Below, in pieces: positions 1-6,380 of a DNA stretch of 9,182 nt. Position 1 is the first letter of the stretch. Every line of letters starts with the position of its first letter. Under the pieces are notes generated by a model. It saw nothing but the letters and a program-made list of their open reading frames with translations. It ran no database searches and was not told the origin of the DNA. The stretch comes from Flavobacteriaceae bacterium (GTDB lineage Bacteria > Bacteroidota > Bacteroidia > Flavobacteriales > Flavobacteriaceae). A program made the translations under genes and the position numbers. The stretch covers positions 1 to 9,182 of the forward strand of contig JABHGH010000124.1 of the NCBI GenBank assembly GCA_018672145.1, given 5' to 3'.

Positions 1-828
1 CCCGACAATCTTTTTATTGCTATGGTGGAAAACCAGATGTTGTCGATCATATTCTTTGCCATCTTAATGGGCTTTTTTATTACGAAAACAAAGGAAAAAA
101 GCCGTAAAACATTGCTCAACTTTTTTGACTCACTGTTTGAGTTGATAATGAAAATTACCATTTTTATTATTAGTTTCACTCCCTTTGGAATCTTCGGAAT
201 TGTCGCCAAACAAATTGCTGAAAACAACAATTTAGGTGAACTCTTTTCTCGTTTAGGACTGTTTATGGTTGTGGTCGTCCTTGCACTATTTATCCATGCT
301 GTGATTGTGTTACCACTCCTTTTAAAAATCATTGGTCGTGTTAGCCCATCAAAACACTTCAGTGCGATGCGGACTCCCTTGATTACAGCTTTTTCAACCT
401 CGTCTAGCAATGCCACCTTACCCCTTACTATGAGTGCAGTTAAGAAAAATAGTGGGGTTTCTACAAAAATAACAAGCTTTACCCTACCCCTTGGCGCAAC
501 TGTAAACATGGATGGTACGGCCTTATACGAATTGGTTGCAGCCATGTTTATTGCACAAGCATATGGAATTGAATTGACGTTTACAGAGCAAATCATTGGC
601 GTACTCACAGGGTTATTAGCATCTATTGGAGCTGCAGGAATCCCCATGGCAGGCCTAGTTATGATTTCCGTTGTGCTATCAGCAATGGGCTTACCACTTG
701 AAGGTGTTGGACTCATTCTTGCCGTTGACCGCATTCTTGACATGTTCCGAACTGCCGTAAACGTGTGGAGTGATAGTTGTGGAGCGGTGATAATCGCTAA
801 AAGCGAAGGTGAAAAACTCAACGTTTAG
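1..828 (+). CDS. Dicarboxylate/amino acid:cation symporter, SLC1 (DAACS) family; 5' end cut by window
   Basis: This is the C-terminal 275 residues of a Na+- or H+-coupled symporter of the inner membrane that imports acidic amino acids or C4-dicarboxylates. The frame is open from base 1, so the ATG at 22 is internal; about 130 to 150 N-terminal residues are missing, judged from a usual family length of 400 to 440. In fragment numbering the family landmarks are the serine-rich re-entrant hairpin HP1 (STSSSNATLP, about 132-141), the TM7 cation-site motif NMDGT (169-173), HP2 (SIGAAGIPMAG, 208-218), and TM8 with D243, D247, R250, T251, N254 and D258. R250 aligns with the arginine that binds the acidic side chain in GltPh (R397), which favours glutamate, aspartate or dicarboxylates over neutral amino acids. 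TM8 reads NVWSD where GltPh has NVTGD. The gene is convergent with aroC. The family is certain; the exact substrate is not. Confidence 0.93.
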   Translation, partial: PDNLFIAMVENQMLSIIFFAILMGFFITKTKEKSRKTLLNFFDSLFELIMKITIFIISFTPFGIFGIVAKQIAENNNLGELFSRLGLFMVVVVLALFIHAVIVLPLLLKIIGRVSPSKHFSAMRTPLITAFSTSSSNATLPLTMSAVKKNSGVSTKITSFTLPLGATVNMDGTALYELVAAMFIAQAYGIELTFTEQIIGVLTGLLASIGAAGIPMAGLVMISVVLSAMGLPLEGVGLILAVDRILDMFRTAVNVWSDSCGAVIIAKSEGEKLNV

Positions 829-924
829 GATCAGATATCAAACACGGAATACTCAATAATTGTTCTAATACAGATAGAGCAGTAGTATACTAATATCTTA
901 ATTGAATTTTGGTTGATTTAAGTG
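829..924. other. Convergent intergenic gap, symporter/aroC
   Basis: These 96 AT-rich bases separate two convergent stop codons. A terminator serving either gene is expected here, but I see no GC-rich hairpin followed by a T-run. There is a 10-base perfect palindrome, TAGTATACTA, at 883-892. The segment ACTCAATAATTG at 851-862 is also inverted, with one mismatch, at 945-956 inside the 3' end of aroC. No coding potential is evident. Confidence 0.5.
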
Positions 925-2010
925 CTAAATCGTATTATGATCTCCAATAATTGAGTTTGTACGTGCAATTAAAAAGTAATCAGCAAGTACCAGAGATGCC
1001 ATCGCTTCCACGATAGGAACTGCGCGAGGAACAACGCAAGGGTCATGGCGACCTTTACCTTCCATTGTAATAGTTTTTCCTGATTTATCAATTGTGTTTT
1101 GATCTTGCATAATAGTAGCAACTGGTTTAAACGCAACATTGAAATAGATGTCCATCCCATTACTAATTCCTCCTTGAATACCACCAGAATAATTTGTCTT
1201 TGTAGTACCGTCTGCATTAAAAAGGTCATTGTGTTGACTACCACGCCATGAGGCGCCATCAAATCCACTACCATACTCAAATCCTTTTACGGCGTTGATA
1301 GACAACATTGCCTTTCCAAGCTCAGCATGGAGTTTGTCAAACACAGGTTCACCGAGACCGATAGGAACATTTTTTATGACACATGTCACGACCCCACCAA
1401 CAGTATCACCTTCTTTACGAATTTGCTTGATGTAGTCCTCCATTTGCACTGCCATTTGAGGGTCAGGACAACGAACAGGATTGGACTCAACCGATGAAAA
1501 ATCATTGATGAGATGTGGGTTTTCAAGCTTTAGTTCACCAACCGCAGAAACAAAGGCATGAAATTGAACTCCTGACATAAATTGCTTCGCAATAGAACCA
1601 GCGACAACTCGTGCAGCTGTCTCACGTGCTGAACTGCGCCCTCCCCCACGATAGTCACGAAAACCATACTTCTTATCATACACATAGTCCGCATGAGAAG
1701 GTCGATAAGCATTTTTAATATGATCGTAGTCTTTTGATTTTTGATTGCTGTTATGAATCACAAAACCAATTGGTGTGCCTGTTGTCATTCCTTCAAAAAC
1801 ACCAGAGTAAATCTCTACATGATCTGGTTCTTTTCGTTGGGTGACAATCTTCGATTGGCCAGGTTTACGACGGTTTAGATCGGCCTGGATTGCTTTCTCA
1901 TCAATTTGGACACCGGCTGGGCATCCGTCAATTACACCCCCTAAAGCTGGACCATGGGACTCTCCAAAACTCGTCAGTGTAAAAAGTCTGCCAAATATAT
2001 TTCCTGCCAT
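925..2010 (-). CDS. aroC: Chorismate synthase
   Basis: AroC catalyses the last shared step of aromatic biosynthesis, the anti-1,4-elimination of phosphate from 5-enolpyruvylshikimate-3-phosphate to give chorismate. It is cytosolic and requires reduced FMN. The 361-residue protein is full length for the family. Visible signatures are GESHG (16-20, with H19), RRKPGQS (47-53), the HADYVYDKKYGFRDYRGGGRSSARE region (106-130), the KAMLSINAVKGFEYGSGF block (233-250), GGIQGGISNG (276-285), and GRHDPCVVPRAVP (320-332, with H322 and D323). The ATG at 2010 fits the family N-terminus (AGNIFGRLFTLTSFGESHG). An exact -7 promoter element lies 14 bases upstream, and the gene is divergent from the lipoprotein gene. 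No other aro gene is adjacent, so it appears to be transcribed alone. Confidence 0.98.
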   Translation of the reverse strand: MAGNIFGRLFTLTSFGESHGPALGGVIDGCPAGVQIDEKAIQADLNRRKPGQSKIVTQRKEPDHVEIYSGVFEGMTTGTPIGFVIHNSNQKSKDYDHIKNAYRPSHADYVYDKKYGFRDYRGGGRSSARETAARVVAGSIAKQFMSGVQFHAFVSAVGELKLENPHLINDFSSVESNPVRCPDPQMAVQMEDYIKQIRKEGDTVGGVVTCVIKNVPIGLGEPVFDKLHAELGKAMLSINAVKGFEYGSGFDGASWRGSQHNDLFNADGTTKTNYSGGIQGGISNGMDIYFNVAFKPVATIMQDQNTIDKSGKTITMEGKGRHDPCVVPRAVPIVEAMASLVLADYFLIARTNSIIGDHNTI

Positions 2011-2024
2011 CTAGATATTTTTTT

Positions 2025-2032
2025 CAAAAATA
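2025..2032 (-). promoter_or_regulatory. Bacteroidota -7 element for aroC
   Basis: The minus strand reads TATTTTTG, an exact match to the Bacteroidota housekeeping sigma consensus TAnnTTTG, ending 14 bases before the aroC ATG. No TTG is present at the usual -33 spacing; the nearest is at 2046-2048, only 13 bases upstream. The predicted mRNA leader is about 10 bases. Confidence 0.55.
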
Positions 2033-2082
2033 CAATGATTTTAAACAACTTAATAAAGATACTACATACTAAAAACATTGCT

Positions 2083-2090
2083 TACATTTG
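2083..2090 (+). promoter_or_regulatory. Bacteroidota -7 element for the thioredoxin lipoprotein gene
   Basis: TACATTTG matches TAnnTTTG exactly. Its last three bases are also the TTG at 2088 that could be read as a start codon. If this is the promoter, transcription begins downstream of that TTG and translation must start at the ATG at 2103, 12 bases after the element. No -33 TTG is seen at the usual spacing. Confidence 0.5.
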
Positions 2091-2102
2091 AAAAAAATTA
2101 TT

Positions 2103-3221
2103 ATGCGTTTATTTGCTCTATACTTATCAGTTTCATTGCTTCTTATCGGATGCTCACCTTCAACTGAATACACCATTAACGGAACCATTGATCTTGATGA
2201 TGGCCAAAAAGTTTTACTTCTTGGGGTCGACGATGATTCTCAACTTAGTCCCATTGATACTGTAGAAGTTGCTGCAGGTGTTTTTAGTTTTTCAGGAGTT
2301 TCTATATATCCTGAAATGCACTACCTAAACTTTGAAGGCGTGCGCAGTCTTTTACCTTTGGTTTTAGAGCCTGGGTTAATCACTGTGGAAGCGGCCACAG
2401 ACAGTATCCAAAATGCTAAAATAAGAGGAACAGAATCCAATGTTGACATTGTTACTTTTCTTGATGGTGTAAAATCATTTAATTCCGCTCTTGTCGAAAT
2501 CTCTTATGAACTTCGCAATGCGATGCTTCGTAAAGACAGTCTCCAAACTTCTGATCTTCAGGACCAATACGATGAAATACTGAACAAGCTTACGGAGTAC
2601 GAATTGTCGTTTATCAGTGATAAACCAACTTCCTATGTGTCGTCTCTCATTCTTGAGCAGCAATTGTCTAGTGGCCAAATAGATACTGAAGATGCTAAAA
2701 AATTGTATGAAAAACTCAGTGATCGTATTCAGAAAACAAAATCTGCTAAAAACATTCAAAAATTGCTATACCCACCCGAAGAAGACAAAGAGTTTCCAGG
2801 TGTTGGTCAAAGTGTTTCCCCTTTTGAAGCACCAAACCCACAAGGTGACATCGTTGCATTGGATGATGTCAGAGGTGAACTTACCGTTATTGATTTTTGG
2901 GCGTCTTGGTGTAAGCCATGTCGTGATCAAAGTCCAGCATTGGTACAAATGCATAATACCTACGCTGACAAAGGGGTTGCCTTTTTAAGTGTTTCTTTAG
3001 ATCGTAATGCAAGCAGTTGGACACAAGCCATTGCGTCAGACAATCTTGACTGGACACATGTTTCAAATTTAAAATATTGGCAAGACCCAATTGCTAAGCT
3101 CTATAATGTTCGGTCGATCCCTGAACTTTTCCTTATCGATGAAGGCGGAAGAGTTCTTGCGCGTAGCCATAACTTGAAATCGATTAATAGTATTCTTGAA
3201 AATGCTACTGCGAGCTTATAA
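2103..3221 (+). CDS. Thioredoxin-fold (TlpA/ResA-like) lipoprotein with N-terminal DUF4369-like domain
   Basis: This is a predicted envelope thiol-disulfide oxidoreductase, anchored by lipid after export. Starting at the ATG at 2103 it has 372 residues; a TTG at 2088 in the same frame would add MKKII but overlaps the likely promoter. The signal peptide MRLFALYLSVSLLLIGC ends in a lipobox, LIGC, with the lipidated cysteine at residue 17. Residues of about 22 to 110 are beta-rich and resemble the DUF4369 domain of Bacteroidota lipoproteins. Residues of about 115 to 225 look helical and charged. The thioredoxin domain fills the C-terminus, with FWASWCKPC (C270 and C273) and the cis-proline in RSIPELFLID (P340). 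The CxxC argues for real redox activity. The partner is unknown; family members reduce cytochrome c precursors or other periplasmic disulfides. Its stop codon directly abuts the stop codon of the convergent rhomboid gene. Confidence 0.9.
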   Translation: MRLFALYLSVSLLLIGCSPSTEYTINGTIDLDDGQKVLLLGVDDDSQLSPIDTVEVAAGVFSFSGVSIYPEMHYLNFEGVRSLLPLVLEPGLITVEAATDSIQNAKIRGTESNVDIVTFLDGVKSFNSALVEISYELRNAMLRKDSLQTSDLQDQYDEILNKLTEYELSFISDKPTSYVSSLILEQQLSSGQIDTEDAKKLYEKLSDRIQKTKSAKNIQKLLYPPEEDKEFPGVGQSVSPFEAPNPQGDIVALDDVRGELTVIDFWASWCKPCRDQSPALVQMHNTYADKGVAFLSVSLDRNASSWTQAIASDNLDWTHVSNLKYWQDPIAKLYNVRSIPELFLIDEGGRVLARSHNLKSINSILENATASL

Positions 3222-3857
3222 TTTTCCTTTTTGCTTCATAACAACATAGCCTATGATGGGAATTAGCATCAATAGGATAAGGTATGTCTCTGTATATAAC
3301 AGAGAGGGATAGATAAATAGCGTAGTTGCAAAGCCAGAAACTGCACCTCCAAAGTGAGCAGTGTGTCCGATATTGTCATGACGACTCTTCATCCCAAAAA
3401 GTGTGTATAATAGGTATAAAATGCCGAAAATATAACCTGGTATTGGTATGGGAAGAAAAAGGAAAGCTAATTTCATTTTTGGAAAAAGAAGAATCGAAGA
3501 ATAAACTATCCCTGAAACAGCTCCGCTCGCTCCGACTGCGGTATAGTTTGGTTCGTTTTTGTGGTTGAGATAGGTGAAATAGTTTCCAGAGAATAAGCTC
3601 AACCCATAAACAATATAAAAAGACACCGCACCCATCAATTGAATAGCTACATCTCCAAAAATATACAATGTGAACATATTGAAAATCAAATGGGTTGTGT
3701 CTACATGCAAAAAACCAGAGCTAAACAACCTAAAGGTTTCGTTTTTTCGAATCTTCAAAACTGAAAATTTATACCGTTCAAAAAATACGGGGTCTCGAAA
3801 ACCCTTATAAGACAGAAGTATGTTTAGCAACAGTAATAAAATCAACGGTTCTGCCAT
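3216..3857 (-). CDS. Rhomboid family intramembrane serine protease
   Basis: This 213-residue polytopic membrane protein is predicted to cleave transmembrane helices of substrates within the bilayer. The catalytic dyad is visible: serine 111 in GASG (109-112) and histidine 168 in the AHFGG segment of the penultimate core helix. The HxxxN oxyanion motif is H56 and N60, equivalent to H150 and N154 of GlpG. About six hydrophobic segments fit the basic six-helix bacterial core, with no extra soluble domain. The ATG at 3857 begins just before the first helix, and an exact -7 element lies 15 bases upstream. It is divergent from the acyltransferase gene and convergent, with no spacer, with the thioredoxin lipoprotein gene. 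The substrate cannot be told from sequence. All catalytic residues are present, so it is probably active. Confidence 0.92.
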   Translation of the reverse strand: MAEPLILLLLLNILLSYKGFRDPVFFERYKFSVLKIRKNETFRLFSSGFLHVDTTHLIFNMFTLYIFGDVAIQLMGAVSFYIVYGLSLFSGNYFTYLNHKNEPNYTAVGASGAVSGIVYSSILLFPKMKLAFLFLPIPIPGYIFGILYLLYTLFGMKSRHDNIGHTAHFGGAVSGFATTLFIYPSLLYTETYLILLMLIPIIGYVVMKQKGKL

Positions 3858-3872
3858 AGTTTAGTTTGTTGT

Positions 3873-3880
3873 CAAATATA
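3873..3880 (-). promoter_or_regulatory. Bacteroidota -7 element for the rhomboid gene
   Basis: The minus strand reads TATATTTG, an exact TAnnTTTG match ending 15 bases before the rhomboid ATG. It forms the left half of the perfect palindrome at 3873-3888, whose right half is the -7 element of the divergent acyltransferase gene. No -33 TTG is recognised at the usual distance. Confidence 0.5.
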
Positions 3881-3888
3881 TATATTTG
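3881..3888 (+). promoter_or_regulatory. Bacteroidota -7 element for the acyltransferase gene
   Basis: TATATTTG on the plus strand is an exact TAnnTTTG match, 34 bases before the ATG at 3923. It supports that ATG over the upstream in-frame TTG at 3866, which would lie upstream of the transcript. No -33 TTG is seen at the usual spacing. Confidence 0.5.
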
Positions 3889-3922
3889 GCCAACGAAAAA
3901 ACATCAGTACCCAAGCAAAATC

Positions 3923-4807
3923 ATGAGAATACTCATTTATCTTATTTCTCTTCCATTCATCTATTTTATAGCAATACTGCCTTTTCAATTACTTTATGCT
4001 TTTTCAGACTTTCTGTCTTTTATTCTTTATTACCTTGTTGGGTATCGAAAAAAAGTAGTTCGTGAAAACCTAATTCGATCTGGATTTGGAGACGATCCAG
4101 TAAAATTAAGGAAAATAGAACGTGCGGTTTTCAAGCATTTTTGCGACCTCTATTTAGAAACTTTTAAATCACTAACGCTGTCAAAAAAACAAATTCAAAA
4201 ACGCTTTGTAGTGACTGACAGTTCATTAATGCAGGACTTGGCTTCAAAAGGAAAATCAGTCATCATGATGTGTGGCCATTATGCTAGCTATGAGTGGCTA
4301 CTTTCCCTTGGCTATTACTCCGATCATACCGCCTATGGGATTTACGCTCCATTGAGCAACCCCTACTTTAACAAGCTTGTCATTCGAGCAAGAAAACGCT
4401 ATGGTGCTTTTTTAATACCACGAAGAAAAGCAATTTCGACTATTAAAGATCATGTAAATAACAAACATCTTGCACTTTATGGTTTTGCTAGTGATCAATC
4501 TCCTCGAGTCAGAAAAAAAACATATTTCCGTTCGTTTTTCGGAACCGAAGTTCCCGTGTTTACAGGAGCAGAACGTTTAGGAAAAGAGCATGACATCCCT
4601 GTTTTGATGGCTAAAGTTAGAAAGCTTAAACGAGGTTATTATGAAGCTGAGATTGTCCCCATTGCGCTTGAACCCACCAAGACTAAAGAAAACTTCATCA
4701 CAGACACCTTTACAGAAGCGCTAGAAGAGCTTATACAAGAAGATCCACGGTATTACCTATGGACACACAATCGGTTTAAGAGAATGCGGCCTAACCCTCT
4801 GTCATAA
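3923..4807 (+). CDS. Lipid A biosynthesis acyltransferase (LpxL/HtrB-like lysophospholipid acyltransferase)
   Basis: This 294-residue protein belongs to the LpxL/LpxM/HtrB family, which transfers an acyl chain from acyl carrier protein to lipid A precursors at the inner face of the cytoplasmic membrane. The N-terminus has hydrophobic segments (about residues 1-40) followed by a basic YRKKVVRENL stretch typical of the family. The HX4(D/E) catalytic motif is visible as GHYASYE, with H119 and E124. Further conserved pieces are DQSPR (191-195), FFGTEVPVFTGAERLG (205-220), and YYLWTHNRFK (277-286). The frame extends upstream to a TTG at 3866, but those 19 codons cover the promoter and do not resemble the family, so the ATG at 3923 is preferred. 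It is convergent with glmM. The acyl chain and acceptor position cannot be read from sequence; an ornithine-lipid or other lipid acyltransferase role is a less likely alternative. Confidence 0.88.
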   Translation: MRILIYLISLPFIYFIAILPFQLLYAFSDFLSFILYYLVGYRKKVVRENLIRSGFGDDPVKLRKIERAVFKHFCDLYLETFKSLTLSKKQIQKRFVVTDSSLMQDLASKGKSVIMMCGHYASYEWLLSLGYYSDHTAYGIYAPLSNPYFNKLVIRARKRYGAFLIPRRKAISTIKDHVNNKHLALYGFASDQSPRVRKKTYFRSFFGTEVPVFTGAERLGKEHDIPVLMAKVRKLKRGYYEAEIVPIALEPTKTKENFITDTFTEALEELIQEDPRYYLWTHNRFKRMRPNPLS

Positions 4808-4953
4808 GCAAAGTTTTCTTTGACAATCGGACATCCTTTATGGATATCGGGAATGAGATCTAGGTTAATCATAGAGCGAAACAAGATTTGGGTTTTGTTC
4901 AACGCTAATATTACAAAAAAGAGGTGAGCTACAAGTTCAGTATACGCAACGTA
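4808..4953. other. Convergent intergenic gap, acyltransferase/glmM
   Basis: These 146 bases hold no convincing open reading frame. Three inverted repeats are visible: CAAAG/CTTTG at 4809-4822 directly after the acyltransferase stop; GACATCC/GGATATC at 4830-4848 with one mismatched pair; and a longer stem at 4875-4906, listed separately. None is followed by a clean T-run. The region probably ends transcripts from both sides. Confidence 0.5.
4875..4906. terminator. Candidate bidirectional terminator hairpin
   Basis: An outer 4-base stem (AGCG at 4875-4878 with CGCT at 4903-4906) encloses an inner 7-base stem (AACAAGA at 4880-4886 with TTTTGTT at 4893-4899, one G-T pair). The loop is six bases, and a small asymmetric internal loop separates the two stems. 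It lies between convergent genes, where a two-way terminator is expected. It lacks a T-tract on either strand, so its function is uncertain. Confidence 0.3.
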
Positions 4954-6330
4954 CTAATCGGTTGCGACAAGGGTTTCTATCGCCGTCACCAATTGGTCTA
5001 ATTCGGCTGTTGTTTTAGCCTCGGCATATATTCGAATAATGGGTTCGGTATTGGATTTTCGAATATGGATCCATCCCTGTGGAAAGTCAACCTTTACTCC
5101 GTCAATGGTAGTGACTTGTTCATCAGAGAAATGCGTAGCGATTTTTTTCAACAACGCATCTGTATCTGTAGTTTTAGAGAGTGTGATTTTGTCTTTGCGC
5201 ATAAGCCAATTCGGATATTTGCTTTTTAATGCCGAGACCGTTGTGTTCTCTTTCGTAAGCTGCGTTAGGAAAAGTGCAATCCCTACCAATGCATCACGTC
5301 CATAATGCAATTCAGGGTAAATCACTCCCCCATTGCCTTCTCCTCCAATCACTGCATTTGTCTTTTTCATCAAGGCCACAACATGCGCCTCACCAACTGC
5401 GCTTGCAGCATAGTCCCCACCATGTGGTTGGGTAACTTCTGCGAGTGCTCTGGTCGAAGATAGATTTGATACGGTGTTCCCTGGAGTATGTTTAAGCACA
5501 TAGTCCGCACATGCCACTAAGGTATATTCCTCTCCAAAAAGAACGCCTTTTTCGTCCATAAAGACCAATCGATCAACGTCAGGATCTACGGCAATGCCTA
5601 AATCTGCGCCATTATCTATCACTGCATTCGATAAATCTGTTAAATGCTTTGCTAAGGGTTCTGGGTTATGAGGAAAATTTCCATTGGGCTCACAATGAAT
5701 TTTAATGACTTCTACGCCCATGCGTTCAAGCAACGCTGGTACAGCAATGCCACCACTTGAGTTTACCCCATCTACAACTACTTTGAACGATCGTTTAGCA
5801 ACCGTAGCTGAGTCAACCAACGATAAATTTAGAATCGCATCAATGTGGTGATCAAGGGCTTTTGGCTCTTTGATTAAGGTACCCAAAGCATCGACGTCTG
5901 CAAAGGAGATGGAGTTCAACTGCTGGGCCAAGGCATTGATTTGATTTCCTGCTGACGCATCGAGAAACTCCCCATCAGAATTTAACAGCTTTAAAGCGTT
6001 CCATTCTTTTGGATTGTGACTGGCGGTGAGGATAACCCCGCCTTGGGCATTTTGACGCACAACTTCCATCTCAACGGTTGGTGTGGTGGACAAACCCAAA
6101 TCAATGATATTTATTCCTAACCCAATCAGGGTCTGTTGGACAATTTGTTGAATCATTGGTCCCGAAAGTCTAGCATCACGACCTATAACTACCGTCACGG
6201 ATTGGTGCTGTTTTAACAACCAAGTACCATAGGCCATAGAAAATCGAAGTGCATCAAGTGGTGTAAGGTTGGCGCCAGGCGTGCCGCCAATAGTGCCTCG
6301 AATGCCTGAAATTGAACTAATTAATGTCAT
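4954..6330 (-). CDS. glmM: Phosphoglucosamine mutase (alpha-D-phosphohexomutase family)
   Basis: GlmM interconverts glucosamine-6-phosphate and glucosamine-1-phosphate, the cytosolic step leading to UDP-GlcNAc for peptidoglycan and lipopolysaccharide. The 458-residue protein shows all four family sites: the phosphoserine loop TASHNP (102-107, S104); the metal loop DPDVDR (249-254, with D249, D251 and D253); the sugar-recognition loop GEGNGG (330-335); and the phosphate-binding loop RKSNTEPIIR (424-433). The GEGNGG form differs from the E(Q)SGH of proteobacterial GlmM and is the form I associate with Bacteroidota and archaeal enzymes, so phosphomannomutase or phosphoglucomutase activity is possible. 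The frame runs 13 codons further to an ATG at 6369, but that extension covers the promoter; starting at 6330 gives the familiar MTLISSISGIRGTIGG. An exact -7 element ends five bases before the ATG. Divergent from acpH. Confidence 0.93.
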   Translation of the reverse strand: MTLISSISGIRGTIGGTPGANLTPLDALRFSMAYGTWLLKQHQSVTVVIGRDARLSGPMIQQIVQQTLIGLGINIIDLGLSTTPTVEMEVVRQNAQGGVILTASHNPKEWNALKLLNSDGEFLDASAGNQINALAQQLNSISFADVDALGTLIKEPKALDHHIDAILNLSLVDSATVAKRSFKVVVDGVNSSGGIAVPALLERMGVEVIKIHCEPNGNFPHNPEPLAKHLTDLSNAVIDNGADLGIAVDPDVDRLVFMDEKGVLFGEEYTLVACADYVLKHTPGNTVSNLSSTRALAEVTQPHGGDYAASAVGEAHVVALMKKTNAVIGGEGNGGVIYPELHYGRDALVGIALFLTQLTKENTTVSALKSKYPNWLMRKDKITLSKTTDTDALLKKIATHFSDEQVTTIDGVKVDFPQGWIHIRKSNTEPIIRIYAEAKTTAELDQLVTAIETLVATD

Positions 6331-6335
6331 ATTTG

Positions 6336-6343
6336 CAAAGATA
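6336..6343 (-). promoter_or_regulatory. Bacteroidota -7 element for glmM
   Basis: The minus strand reads TATCTTTG, an exact TAnnTTTG match. Only five bases separate it from the ATG at 6330, so transcription should start at or within a few bases of the start codon. This rules against the longer start at 6369 and suggests a leaderless or nearly leaderless mRNA. No -33 TTG is recognised. Confidence 0.55.
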
Positions 6344-6368
6344 GTAAAGAATGTCTCTCTTACATTCA

Positions 6369-6376
6369 TATTTTTG
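6369..6376 (+). promoter_or_regulatory. Bacteroidota -7 element for acpH
   Basis: TATTTTTG matches TAnnTTTG exactly and ends four bases before the ATG at 6381. The implied transcription start falls on or next to the start codon. Its -33 region would overlap the glmM -7 element at 6336-6343, so the two divergent promoters are interlocked. No -33 TTG is seen. Confidence 0.5.
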
Positions 6377-6380
6377 ACAC

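Larger units (their letters stand above)
3873..3888. repeat. Perfect 16-base palindrome spanning divergent promoters
   Basis: CAAATATATATATTTG is its own reverse complement and sits in the 65-base gap between the rhomboid and acyltransferase start codons. It consists of two TAnnTTTG elements placed back to back with no spacer. It could simply be two promoters sharing one melting region, or it could also act as an operator for a dimeric regulator. Confidence 0.6.

Noticed and set aside
883..892. Palindrome TAGTATACTA as an operator or terminator
   Set aside because: It is short, AT-only apart from two bases, lies downstream of both genes and has no T-run; chance is the simplest explanation.
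969..1280. 103-codon open frame on the minus strand inside aroC
   Set aside because: It lies entirely within a strongly conserved chorismate synthase frame and its translation shows no recognisable domain; it is a frame shadow.
2475..3090. Several open frames of 60 to 98 codons within the lipoprotein gene
   Set aside because: They overlap the lipoprotein frame, which has a lipobox and a WCKPC active site, and none shows a plausible domain.
3866..3922. N-terminal extension of the acyltransferase from a TTG at 3866
   Set aside because: The 19 extra codons run across the divergent promoter palindrome and lack family similarity; the ATG at 3923 begins the hydrophobic N-terminus.
6331..6369. N-terminal extension of GlmM by 13 codons to an ATG at 6369
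   Set aside because: The extension overlaps an exact -7 element on the same strand and does not resemble the family; MTLISSISGIRGTIGG at 6330 is the familiar start.
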